Source of the DNA: Anaeramoeba ignava
Taxonomy: Eukaryota > Metamonada > Anaeramoebidae
Direction of reading: 5' to 3'
Assembly: GCA_028826165.1 (NCBI GenBank)
Contig: JAPDFW010000070.1
Location: forward strand, 828,501 to 892,500
Length of the DNA: 64,000 nt
Position 1 is the first letter of the stretch, and every line of letters starts with the position of its first letter. The translations under genes were made by a program, and so were the position numbers. The notes under the pieces are model-generated. The model ran no database searches. It had not been told where the DNA came from and worked only from the letters and a program-made list of their open reading frames with translations. Below, piece by piece: positions 8,945 through 21,429 of this stretch.

Positions 8945-11900
8945 ATGACTTCCGAATTTTCCAAACGATCAATTCAAAGAAGAGGAAAATATAAAAAGAA
9001 AATAGATCCTTCAGAAAACCGAATGAAAAGACAAGAATTTGTTGTAAAATTAAGCAAATCAAAACGTGAACAAGAATTTATGAAAAGACGAAATTTTACA
9101 GAAATAACAATAAAAAAAAAAGATAAAAATGAAAAAAAACTAGAACAAGTAATAAATAAATAAAAAAATAAAATAAAAAATAAAAGATAAAAAAAAAAAA
9201 TTTTTTTTTATCAATTTTGCGTCAATTTTTTATTTTGAATTTAGTTACCTTCTTTTGTTGAAATGGTTAGATCTACTGATATTAGAACTGCTTATCGTGG
9301 TCTTGTTAAAATTAGAAAGTTATTATCTGTTGAACAAAATCCTCCTATTCAACAAGTTATTGATACCCAAATTCTTCCACTTATTATAACTTTTCTTGAT
9401 TCAAATAATGAGGATTTTCAGGTTTTTATTCTTTTCATTCTTTTTATTTTTTTCCCAAATTATTTCAAGAAGCAAATAATGAACAAAAATTTAAACAAAA
9501 ATTTATAAATCAATTTATAAAACAATTTATACAAAAATTTATAAAACAATTTATAAAACAATTTATAAAACAATTTATAAAACAATTTATTAAACAATTT
9601 ATTAAATAATTTATTCAACAATTTATAAATCAATTTATTAATCAATTTATTAAACAATTTATAAAACAATTTATAAAACAATTTATAAAACAATTTATTA
9701 AAATAATTTATAAAACAATTTATTAAACAATTTATAAAACAATTTATTAAATAATTTATTAAATAATTTAAAATCAATTTATTAATCAATTTATTAAACA
9801 ATTTATAAAATAATTTATAAACAATTTATTAAACAATTTATAAAATAATTTATAAAACAATTTATTAAACAATTTATTAAATAATTTATAAAACAATTTA
9901 TAAATCAATTTATTAAAATTTATTAAAGTTAATTTATTAAATAATTTATAAAATAATTTATTAAACAATTTTAAACAATTTATAAAACAATTTATAAAAC
10001 AATTTATTAAACAATTTTATAAACAATTTATTCAAAAATTTAATTTATTAAACAATTTATAAATCAATTTATTAAACAATTTATTCAAAAATTTAATTTA
10101 TAAAACAATTTATTAAACAATTTATAAATCAATTTATTAAACAATTTATTCTTAAAACAATTTATTAAACAATTTATAAAAAAAACAATTTATTAAACAA
10201 TTTTATTAATCAATTTTAAATAATTTATTAAACAATTTAAAGTAAATAATTTATTAAAAACAATTTATAAAACAATTTTATTAAATAATTTATTAAACAA
10301 TTTATTAATCAATTTATAAATAATTTATTAAACAATTTATTAATCAATTTATTAAATAATTTATTAAACAATTTATTAAATAATTTATTAAACAATTTAT
10401 TAAATAATTTATTAATCAATTTGATAAATAATTTATTAAATAATTTATTAAATCAATTTTTATAAAACAATTTATTAAACAATTTATTAAACAATTTGAT
10501 AAATAATTTATAAATCAATTTATTAAACAATTTATAAAACAATTTATTAATCAATTTATAAAACAATTTATTAAACAATTTATTAAACAATTTATTAAAC
10601 AATTTATAAAACAATTTATTAAACAATTTATTAAATAATTTATTAAATAATTTATAAAACAATTTATTAAATAATTTATAAAACAATTTATTAAACAATT
10701 TATAAATCAATTTATTAAATAATTTATTAAACAATTTATTAAACAATTTATTAAACAATTTATAAAACAATTTATAAAACAATTTATAAAACAATTTATT
10801 AATCAATTTATTAAACAATTTATTAAACAATTTATAAAAACAATTTATAAAACAATTTATTAAATAATTTTTAAAAAACAATTTATAAAAATAATTTATT
10901 AAATAATTTTATAAAACAATTTAAAAAAAAATTTATAAAACAATTTATAAAACAATTTATAAAACAATTTATTAAACAATTTATTAAACAATTTATAAAA
11001 CAATTTATTAAATAATTTATAAAACAATTTATTAAACAATTTATAAAATAATTTATTAAATAATTTATTAAACAATTTATTAAATAATTTATTAAATAAT
11101 TTATTAAATAATTTAAAATAAAAATTTATTAATCAATTTATTAATCAATTTATTAATCAATTTATTAATCAATTTATTAATCAATTTATTAATCAATTTA
11201 TTAAATAATTTATTAAACAATTTATTAAATAATTTATTAATCAATTTATTAAACAATTTATAAAAATTTATAAAATAATTTATAAAACAATTTATTAAAA
11301 CAATTTATTAAACAATTTATTAAACAATTTATTAAATAATTTATTAAATCAATTTATAAAATAATTTATAAAACAATTTATAAAACAATTTATAAAACAA
11401 TTTATAAAACAATTTATTAATCAATTTATTAATAATTTATTAAATAATTTATTAAATAATTTATAAATCAATTTATTAAAAATTTATAAAACAATTTATT
11501 AAAAAATTTATAAAATAATTTATTAAATAATTTTAAAAAAACAATTTATTAAATAATTTATAAAACAAATTATTAAATAATTTATTAAACAATTTATTAA
11601 ACAATTTATAAATCAATTTATTAAATAATTTATTAAACAATTTATTAAACAATTTTATTAAACAATTTATTAAACAATTTATTAAACAATTTATTAAACA
11701 ATTTATTAAATAATTTATTAAACAATTTATTAAATAATTTATTAAACAATTTATAAAACAAATTTATAAAACAATTTATTAAACAATTTATTAAATCAAT
11801 TTATAAATCAATTTATAAATCAATTTATTAAATAATTTATAAAACAATTTATAAATCAATTTATTAAATAATTTATTAAACAATTTATAAAATAATTTAT

Positions 11901-14328
11901 AAAACAATTTATTAAACAATTTATAAAATAATTTATTAAATAATTTATTAAATAATTTATACAAAAATTTAAACAAAAATTTATAAAACAATTTATAAAT
12001 AATTTATTAAACAATTTATTAAACAATTTATAAAACAATTTATTAAACAATTTATAAAACAATTTATAAAATAATTTATTAAATAATTTATAAATCAATT
12101 TATAAAACAATTTATAAATAATTTATAAATCAATTTATAAATCAATTTATAAAAACAATTTATTAAAATAATTTATTAATAATTTATAAAATAATTTAAA
12201 ACAATTTATAAAACAATTTATAAAACAATTTTTAAAATTTATTAAACAATTTATTAAACAATTTATTAAACAATTTATTAAATAATTTATAAATCAAATT
12301 ATTAAATAATTTATTAAATCAATTTATTAAATAATTTATAAAATAATTTATAAATCAATTTATAAAACAATTTATTAAACAATTTATAAACAATTTATAA
12401 AAACAATTTATTAAATAATTTATAAAACAATTTATTAAACAATTTATTAAATTAAAAAATTTAAACAAAAATTTATAAAACAATTTATTAAACAATTTAT
12501 AAATCAATTTATTAAATTTATAATTTATTAAACAATTTATAAAATAATTTATTAAATAATTTATTAATCAATTTATAAAATAATTTATTAAATAATTTAT
12601 TAAATAATTTATAAAACAATTTATAAATCAATTTATAAAACAATTTATAAAACAATTTATAAAACAATTTATAAATCAATTTATAAAACAATTTATTCAA
12701 ATAATTTATTAAATAATTTATTAAATATCTAGTTTGAATCTTGTTGGATTCTTACAAATATTGCTAGTGGATCAAATGATCAAACTCAATTTTTGGTGAG
12801 TTTGAATGTAATTGATCCCCTTCTTCAATTATTAATATCTCCAAAAGATAATATTCGTGAACAAGTATATTTTGAAAACAAAAATTATATAATTAAAAAT
12901 TATAATTAAAATTTAAAAAAAATTAGGCAATTTGGGCATTAGGGAATATTGCTGGTGATAATATAAATAATAGAGATCAAATTTTGAATAAAGGAATAAT
13001 AGATTATATAATTGATTTAATTAAAAGAGCAAAAAATATTGAAGTTATTCGAAATTGCACTTGGTGTTATGCTAATTTATGTCGAGGAAAACCAAATCCA
13101 AATTTTGAAATTGTATTAAAAATTAAAATTAAAATTAAAATTAAAATTAAAATTAAAAATAAAAATTAAAATTAAAAATTAAAATTAAAATTAAAATTAA
13201 AATTATAAGGTAATGCCAATGCTTCCAATAATTGCACCTTTTATTACTTGCAATTCTGAAGAAGTTATTGCAGATATTTGTTGGGCTATTTCCTATTTAA
13301 CAGATGCAACACAAAAGGAAATACAAACAATTCTAGATTTAGATATTCATCAACATTTTATTCCTCTTTTATTGTAATTTGGAATTTAAAATATTTATTT
13401 ATTATTTAAAATATTTATTTATTATTTAAAATATTTATTCATTTATTTAAAATATTTATTTTTAGAAATCCAAATCCAAAAATATCAACTCCTGCTTTAA
13501 GAATTGTTGGAAATATTGTAACAGGAAGTGATGAACAAACACAAGCAATAATTGAATGCAATGCAATTCAATATTTAGGAAAACTTTTAAATTCTTCAAG
13601 ATTTTCAATTCGGTAAAAAATTAAAATTCAAATTCATTTAAAAAATTAAAATTAAAATTCAAATTCATTTATAAAATTAAAATTCAAATTAAAATTAAAT
13701 TAAAATTAAAATTAAAATTCATTTATAAAATTAAAATTAAAATTCAAATTCATTTATAAAATTAAAATTAAAATTTATATCAATTAGAAAAGAAGCTTGT
13801 TGGGCTATTTCAAATATTGCAGCGGGAAATTATCCCCAAGCAAAAGAAGTTGTTGATTCAGGAGTACTTCCGCAAATAATAAACTTATGTGATCAAGATC
13901 AATACGATGTCAAAAAAGAAACAACATGGATCATTTCTAATATAATTTATATTGGAGGAGATGAAGAAATGGAAAATTTAATTAATATTGGTTGCATCCC
14001 ACCTTTATGCAATATTCTTGATTATGATGACACAAAAATACTCTCAATATCTTTAGAAGCACTTGAAAAATTGTTAAAATTTGGAGAAAAAAAAAGTTCT
14101 CAAACTGGAGAAAATTATAATTTAGTTGCTCTTCTTATTGAGCAAGCTAATGGTGCTTCTAAAATTGATAGATTACAAAGACATCCTAATGAAGATATTT
14201 ATCTTGTTGCTAGTTATATAATTCATAATTATTTTGCTGAACAAGATAATTTAGATGAAGTTGTTGATCCAAATTTAGAAAATCAAGATGTTCAAGATCG
14301 AGAAATTAAAAATTATTATGATCTTTAA
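8945..14328 (+). CDS. Importin subunit alpha (karyopherin alpha)
   Basis: Adaptor that binds nuclear-localisation signals in the cytosol and hands cargo to importin beta. Seven exons: 8945-9148, 9245-9421, 12733-12864, 12927-13112, 13210-13373, 13466-13612, 13788-14328, summing to 1551 nt (516 aa), the usual size of the family. Exon 1 is the importin-beta-binding region (basic RRGKYKKK...SKREQEFMKRRNF). The following exons carry armadillo repeats with the expected RKLLS...PPI, ESCWILTNIASG, AIWALGNIAGD, CTWCYANLCRGK, CWAISYLTD, GNIVTGSD, EACWAISNIAAGN signatures. The Trp-Asn array that contacts the NLS is largely kept, although NCTWCYANLC has Cys-Tyr where many members have Ala-Leu and the ATSG motif is replaced by ISNIIY in the eighth repeat. 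Intron 2 is 3.3 kb and consists of a 12-bp repeat. Others are 62-175 bp. Confidence 0.95.
9480..12728. repeat. 3.2-kb array of AATTTATTAAAC-type 12-mers filling importin alpha intron 2
   Basis: From just inside the donor (GTTTTT at 9422) to just before the acceptor (TATCTAG at 12732), the intron is a tandem array of 12-bp units AATTTATTAAAC and AATTTATAAAAC with AAT and AATC variants. A few phase changes are present. The array contains many potential stop codons in every plus-strand frame. On the minus strand period 12 keeps long FYKLFNKL-type frames open; those are artefacts. The flanking exons join in frame (LDSNNEDFQ to FESCWILTN), so the whole array must be removed as one intron. Confidence 0.93.
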
Positions 14329-14552
14329 AAAAATAATAAATAATAAATAAAAATTCAAATTCAATTTAAAATTTAAAATTTAAAATTTAAAATTTTAAAT
14401 CAAAACTTTATTTAGTAAAAAAGAAAAAGAAAAAGAAAATCTAATTTTCTAAATAAAATTTTTTGTTCTTCTTTGTTCTTCTTTGTTCTCCTTTTTTTTA
14501 CTAAATTTTTTTTTTGATTGATAAAAGTAAAAAAATCAATTAATAATTTTTA

Positions 14553-14583
<31 letters not shown>

Positions 14584-14692
14584 TTGAGAATTTTGAATTT
14601 CATTTTGCTTTTAATTTTTTAACTTATTTGAACTGGCAAAAAAAAAAACAAAAAGCAAAAAGCAAAAAAAAAATATAAAATAAAAGCAAAAA
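14329..14692. other. Convergent intergenic spacer, low complexity
   Basis: Between the stops of importin alpha (+) and the PH-ankyrin-WD40 gene (-). Contains AAATTTAAAATT repeats, a GAAAAAGAAAAAG block, three copies of TTTGTTCTTC at about 14461-14490 and TTTTG pentamers at about 14553-14580. No gene seen. The T-runs may serve both 3' ends, but no defined signal stands out. Confidence 0.5.
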
Positions 14693-17600
14693 TCATTTCT
14701 GATTGATAATACGAAGAAAATGAACACGACCAGTGTCATCTCCAACAATAATAATTTCTTCAATCTTAAAATCAATAGTGCATTTAATAGAAGAACAACA
14801 AACAAGTTCAGAATCAGCAGTAAATTGAGCAACAACGGTATTTCCAAGAATATCCCATAAAGTACCAACATTTTTAGAAATTGAGAACAATCTTTTCATT
14901 TGGGAAATATAACAAACACCGTTTATACCGATAGCATCTGGAACAGATAAAACGGAAGAACGTCTCAAATTGACGAAATTCCAAACTTCAATCTCGTTGT
15001 TATTTGCAGAAGAAACGACGATATGCTTATCATTAGAGGTGAAGCAGCAGCTTGTGATCCACGACTGTTGCGTGGGTATTTGGTGAAGAAGCTTGCCTGT
15101 TTCGGTTTCCCAGATAATGATTTTGTTGTCATCACCAACGGTCAATAATTGCTTTCCTCTTATTGATAAACTCAGACTCCTGACCCAGTCTGTGTGTGAG
15201 ATGAGCTGATTAATGATCTGGCCGTTGTGAAGATTCCACATTTTCACAATCGACTCATCTGCGCAACTGAATACTTGTGTTGAGTCCTCCATTACCTCTA
15301 AACCCCGCACTCGTACTTTGTGAATTTCTTTGAAACTGTTTCTTTTTTCAAAAGTTTCAAGTGACCAAACATCAATATTTCCTTGTGATCCTGAAACCAA
15401 ATATTTTTTATCCGGTGAAATGCTTAATGCTGTTATTTTATCGGTTTTGTTTGTTAGTTCTGCAATGATTCGTAGTGTTTCGCTTTGCCATATTTTGATT
15501 TTTCCATCTTGTGAAGATGTTGCGAAAATTGATCCATCTCGTGATGAACAAAGTATTTCTACTCGCATTGTGTGTCCTCGCGAGTTTTGTGGTGATGGTG
15601 TTTTTTGGATAAGTGATGTTGTTGTTAAATGGGATATTTGACTTGTTGTTATTGTTGTCGATGATGTTTTTTGTTGCGGAGTCTAAATTTAAATTAAAAT
15701 TAAAATTCAATTTAAAATTAAAAATAAGATTAAAATTAATAAGAAAATTAAAATTAAAATTAAAATTAAAATTAAAATTAAAATTAAAATTAAAATTAAA
15801 ATTAAAATTAAAATTAAAATTAAAATTAAAATTTAAATTAAAATTAAAATTAAAATTAAAATTAAAATTAAAATTAAAATTAAATTTAAATTAAAATTAA
15901 AATTAAAATTAAAATTAAATTTAAAATTAAAATTAAAATTAAAATTAAAATTAAAATTAAAATTAAAATTAAAATTAAAATTAAAATTAAAATTAAAATT
16001 AAAATTAAAATTAAAATTAAAATTAAAATTAAAATTAAAATTAAAATTAAAATTTAAAATTAAAATTAAAATTAAAATTAAAATTAAAATTAAAATTAAA
16101 TTAAATTTAAAATTAAATTTTGATTTACATTTTCATTTTCATTCAATTTATCATCTGGATTTTCATTTGATATATTTAATGTAATATTTTTATTTCGATC
16201 TTTAGTTCGAGGAAGATGAAAAGATTTACTATTTTGAGGCAAAACAGAAGGTTTTACAAGTTTAGGAGAAGGAGATTGAACTTGAGGTAAAACTCTTTTA
16301 GTCTCACCATTTAAAGAATGGGAAAAGACACTAAAAATGAGAATCAAAGAATTATCAAGAGCACAAACAAGACGGGAATTATTAAGTGCAAAAAGAAGGG
16401 CGTTTGCATGAGCTGAGCCTATTTTTCTGACATCAGAAAGAACAGTACCATCACTAAGTCTCCATAATTTGACCTCACCGTCAAGAGAAGCTGAGGCGAC
16501 AAACAGACCATCGGAAGAAACATCGAGAGCACATATTGGGGCGGCGTGTTCTGAAAAGACGATGATGGGGGTTGTGGGGTCTTTAGAGGAAGTATCGAAG
16601 ACGCGGACAGTGCTGTCATCCGAACCTGTCAAAATGAACATTGAATCAAGACTTTCTCCAAAAATATTGAGAACATTAATAGGCATACTATGCGCGCGGA
16701 ATTGTCTTTCCTGACGCTGAGTCTTGATGTCCCAAGTAATAACCATGCCGTCCTCGCCTGCAGAAACGATGTAGGATTCAAAAACCATTTTGACAGCGTT
16801 GACAGGACCTTGATGTGCTTCGAATTTGTACTTTTGTTTTGCAAGAATAACGTTTGTGACAAGAACATTTGAATCATCAGAAACAGTTGTTGCAAGAGTG
16901 GCAGTTTTGTTTGTGGCAACACAGTTTATAAAGGAGTTATGGATTTTGATATTTTTATGGACAAGTTTGGTGCGCGTTGTCCACATCTTAAGAGTAAAAT
17001 CATTGGAAACTGAAACAGCCTTCTGGCCGTTAGTAGAAAGAGCGATGGATCTAACGGCAGCATTGTGGATTTTTGTGATTTTTCCAACGGCTTTTCCCTT
17101 TTCCAAATCGTAGAGCATAACACTGCCGTTTGCATCGCCTGAGACAATGAAACCCCGGGAATCAGAGTCGGCAGCAAGACAATAAACAGGCACAGGATGC
17201 TCCGAGACAATCTCATGAAGCACGCATATGCTAGACGGCTCCTGACCGTTTCTGAAGAAGTAATCAAATGTGTATCCCGAGCTGTCAGTCAAACTTGCTG
17301 TCAACGGACACATCCACACTGGATCGACCGAGTCTGTCCCTTCCTTCAAAAGCTCATGGACGCGCTTGTCGAGATAGCGGAGAAGAGATATGCGCGCAAA
17401 CAACTGGGTCAGAAGCTGCTTGTTATGCGAGGCCAGAGCATGTTTTGATCTCTCGAGTGCATCGAGCACAAACTTGGTTACTGTGTCCTTTTTGTCTGTC
17501 ACTTTCCGCTTAAAAATCCCGAACATCTGCCCGCATGTATAGTTCGACATCAACCATTTGTAGTCGAATAATGAGTCCTTTTGCGTCGGGCTCGTCGGCT

Positions 17601-20600
17601 TTATGTTCAATTTTGTCCGATACGGAAGTGTGTTTCGGAACCCGATTTTTCGCGCTAAATCTCTTGTCTCAACACAAACAACAATTCCAAACTTCGACAA
17701 CTTCTTCAGAAGCTCCTCGTCAAGACTCATCACTTGTGTTGCAAGAAGCATCTTTGAAATGTACTCATTTTCGAATTTGGATGTTGTGATGTCTTGGCAC
17801 TTCTCGAACGCCTCAAGTGCCTCCATAAGCGCTGTTTTGTTTTTCTTATTGACTTGAGTAGCATCAGCCCCGTTTTCGAGGAGAAGATCAGTGAACTTAA
17901 CAATATCATCGATGTTTCGGTCGCTTAGTTGTTTTGCAACAACATGTAATGGTGTGTCCAAACTCGACCAAATTCGTGCGTTGATATCTGTTTCCTTTTG
18001 AAGAAGTATTTTCGCGCCTTGGAAGTCAAGTTTCTTTGCGCAAAATAAAAGCGGTGTGATCTTCTCGTTGGAAATGTCCATTGATAATGTAGGCATTCCA
18101 TAGTCGTTGATGTTTACAAGTTGCACAAGTGATTCGAGAAGATCGTATTTTTTTTGTTCAAGAAAAATTAGTGCGTTTGAAGCAAATGATTGGTTTGTTG
18201 CTTGTTTATCTTCCGTTTTGATTCCGAATTTGATCAGTATTTTCAGTGACTCAATATCGTTCGCATTTACTGATTTGAGTATCCAAACTGTCTTGATATT
18301 TGTATCAAGTTCATATCCAATTTGATCGAAATAATTTAATATAAAATCAAATATTTTTGGATCTGCGAATGTGCAAAGAAATGATGCTAATTCTTGTGGT
18401 TTGCATCGATCAAATTCTTTTGATTTCGATAGATCATATCCTTTTTGTATTAAATCGTTTATTACTTTGTAGTTGTTTTGTTGAAGCATAAATAGAAATA
18501 TTCCAAATCGGGATTTGTTTTGAAGTGGATATAAATGTTCGATTTTGAAATCGTTTTGTTGCATTAATTTTGGGAATTGTTTCAATTCGATTTGCTATTT
18601 AGAATTTTATTTAAATTTTAATTAAATTAAATTAAATTAAATTAAATTGAATTGAATTGAATTTTGAATTGAATTTTATTTAAATTTTATTTGAATTTAA
18701 ATTAAATTTATTTGAATTTTATTTAAATTTTGAATTGAATTGAATTAAATATTAAATTAAATTAAATTGAATTAAATTAAATTAAATTAAATTGAATTGA
18801 ATTAAATTGAATTGAATTGAATTGAATTTTATTTGAATTTTATTTGAATTTTATTTGAATTTTGAATTAAATTTTAAATTGAATTAAATTAAATTAAGTT
18901 ATTTTTTTTACCTTAATTATATTCATTTTATTTTCAAGCCCTTGATTTAATTCTGAAACTAAATTAATTGCTAATATCCATCTTTCACTTTCTTCAACGA
19001 TATCAGTTGAAATTGAATAAGAATTTTTCCCACAAATAATTTCAATAATATTTTTAACAGTTTTTTTAGAAATTTCCGCTCTATTAATTTTTGTAATATT
19101 GGAAACCAAAATTTTTGCTGCAATTTTTCCTCGTCTATTATATGTTTCTTCATTCTTGTAAAATGTCAAATGTTGGTCTGTTAATACTGCAAATGATGAT
19201 TTCCAAGCTTTTCTACGTCCTGTTTTTCTATTCAAATTTCCTTTATATCTTGGTGCATCAATCATTCCCTTTTAAATTTAATTTTAATTTTGATTTTAAT
19301 TTTATAAATGAATTTTAATTTTATAAATGAATTTTAATTTTAATTTTAATTTTAATTTTGGTTTTAATTTTAATTTTTATTTTAATTTTAATTTTGATTT
19401 TAATTTTAATTTTGATTTTAATTTTGATTTTAATTTTAATTTTGATTTTAATTTTGATTTTAATTTTAATTTTAATTTTGATTTTAATTTTAATTTTGAT
19501 TTTAATTTTGATTTTGATTTTAATTTTAATTTTAATTTTAATTTTAATTTTAATTTTAATTTTGGTTTTAATTTTAATTTTGATTTTAATTTTAATTTTG
19601 ATTTTGATTTTAATTTTAATTTTAATTTTGATTTTAATTTTAATTTTAATTTTGATTTTGATTTTAATTTTAATTTTGATTTTGATTTTAAATTTAATTT
19701 TAATTTTAATTTTAATTTTAATTTTAATTTTAATTTTAATTTTAATTTTGATTTTAATTTTGATTTAATTTTAATTTTGATTTTGATTTTAATTTTGATT
19801 TTAATTTTAATTTTAATTTTTAATTTATAATTTGATTTTAATTTTAATTTGATTTTAAATTTAATTTTAATTTTAATTTTAATTTTGATTTTAATTTTAA
19901 TTTTAATTTTGATTTTAAATTTAATTTTGATTTTGATTTTAATTTTAATTTTGATTTTAATTTTAATTTTGATTTTTAATTTTAAATTAATTTTAATTTT
20001 AATTTTTGATTTTGATTTTAATTTAAATTTAATTTTTGATTTTAATTTTGATTTTGATTTTGATTTTGATTTTAATTTTAATTTTGATTTTGATTTTGAT
20101 TTTAATTTTAATTTTAATTTGATTTTGATTTTAATTTTAATTTTAATTTTAATTTTAATTTTGATTTTAATTTTAATTTTAATTTTAATTTTAATTTTAA
20201 TTTGATTTTAATTTTGATTTTAATTTTGATTTTAATTTTAATTTTTGATTTTGAATTTAATTTTAATTTTAATTTTGATTTTAATTTTGATTTTAATTTT
20301 GATTTTAATATTAATTTTAATTTTGATTTTAATTTTAATTTTGATTTTGATTTTAATTTTAAATTTGATTTTAATTTTGATTTTAATTTTAATTTTAATT
20401 TTGATTTTAATTTTGATTTTAATTTTAATTTTAATTTTGATTTTGATTTTAATTTTAATTTTAATTTTAATTTTAATTTTGATTTTGAATTGATTTTAAT
20501 TTTGATTTTAATTTTGATGATTTTAATTTTATTTTAATTTTGAATTTTAATTTTGATTTTAATTTTAATTTTAATTTTGATTTTAATTTTAATTTTAATT

Positions 20601-21210
20601 TTAATTTTGATTTTGATTTTAATTTTAATTTTAATTTTAATTTTGATTTTAATTTTAATTTTAATTTTAATTTTAATTTTGATTTTGATTTTAATTTTAA
20701 TTTTGATTTTAATTTTGATTTTGATTTTAATTTTAATTTTAATTTTAATTTTAATTTTAATTTTAATTTTGATTTTAATTTTAATTTTGATTTTGATTTT
20801 AATTTTAATTTCAATTTTGATTTTGATTTTGATTTTGATTTTAATTTTAAATTTAATTTTGATTTTAATTTTGATTTTAATAAAATTTTGCTTTTCCTTT
20901 TAATTTTAAATTGTTAAAAATAAAAGAATTTTTTTTTTTAAATAATAAAAAAATCAAGAAAATTGGAAAAAAAAAAAGAATAAAAAATAAAAATATAAAA
21001 ATAAAATACTTGTTGAAGAGATAAAATAAAAGGGAGAGCAGGAACCGAATTAACAAGCCAATTTCTAAACCAAAGTTCAATTGCAATAGGCTTTTCATCA
21101 TTCAAACTAACAAGAATTCCACCTCCATCTCTATAACCTTCACTTTCATTAACAAGAACATAACGAATAAATCCTTCTGCTATTACTTCACGTTCAATTT
21201 TTTGTGTCAT
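14693..21210 (-). CDS. PH-ankyrin-WD40 repeat protein
   Basis: Predicted scaffold combining membrane binding with two protein-interaction arrays. Model: exon 0 (21210-21010), exon 1 (19268-18912), exon 2 (18594-16129), exon 3 (15682-14693), phase 0 throughout, 1337 aa. Exon 1 is a PH domain (YKGNLNRKTGRRKAWKSSF...LTFYKNEE...SERWILAINLV). Exon 2 begins with about six ankyrin repeats (for example TPLHVVAKQL..RN....LLLENGAD), a linker, then WD40 repeats ending in typical W-D/T dipeptides (VKLWRLSDG, VITWDIKT). Exon 3 carries further WD40 repeats (IKIWQSET, VKMWNLHNG, IIIWETETG). Apparent starts at 18585 and 19265 are internal. Exon 0 (67 aa, containing IAIELWFRNWLVNSVPALPF) is joined across a 1.7-kb repeat intron on phase alone and could be a separate gene. 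The centre of exon 2 is clearly GC-richer than its ends. Confidence 0.8.
15690..16120. repeat. AAAATT array forming an intron of the PH-ankyrin-WD40 gene
   Basis: The intron 16128-15683 is almost entirely AAAATT units with a few AAATTT breaks. The donor on the minus strand is GTAAATC after a Glu-Asn run and the acceptor is AATTTAG before TPQQKTSS. KLKLKL frames across it are artefacts. Confidence 0.85.
18600..18905. repeat. AATTA/AATTG pentamer intron
   Basis: Intron 18911-18595 of the PH-ankyrin-WD40 gene consists of AATTA and AATTG pentamers with TTTGA variants. It differs in unit from the arrays in the neighbouring introns. Donor GTAAAAAA and acceptor CTAAATAG (minus strand). Confidence 0.8.
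19270..20890. repeat. 1.6-kb TTTTAA/TTTTGA hexamer array
   Basis: Plus-strand TTTTAA and TTTTGA units in mixed order, with scattered losses or gains of a base. It occupies the proposed 1.74-kb intron (21009-19269) between the exon at 21210-21010 and the PH-domain exon. Mixed TTTTAA/TTTTGA order looks irregular and carries no obvious code. Long NFNF, ILIL and KLKS frames are period-six artefacts. Confidence 0.88.
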
Positions 21211-21429
21211 TGCTTTTTATTTATTTTTTCTGTTTATTTTCTTGTTTTCTTTATTTTTATTTCACAAAGTTTTTTTTGGTATTATTTTTAAATGTGGATT
21301 TAATATAAAAAAAAAACAAAACAAAAAAAAAATGATTTTTATTTTTTTAATTTTTTTATTTTTTATTATTTCAATAAAGCAAAAAAAAAATTCTTTTTTT
21401 ATTTAATCTAATTTTATAATCAAAAAAAA
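21211..21429. other. Spacer upstream of the PH-ankyrin-WD40 gene
   Basis: Short A/T homopolymer sequence between the first ATG of the minus-strand gene and the satellite. Contains AAAAAATGATTTTTATTTTTTTAATTTT at about 21330-21357, similar in style to the A-tract/T-tract blocks near other gene starts. No ORF. Confidence 0.4.

Noticed and set aside
9460-12700. Minus-strand FYKLFNKL-type ORFs of 60-142 aa
   Set aside because: Period-12 intron array of importin alpha; the host exons flank it in frame on the other strand.
16419-18325. Many 60-113 aa ORFs on both strands within the ankyrin-WD40 exon
   Set aside because: Shadow frames of the long coding exon, made possible by its higher GC content.
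19327-20917. Overlapping NFNF, ILIL and KLKS ORFs up to 167 aa
   Set aside because: TTTTAA/TTTTGA hexamer array; artefacts of period six.
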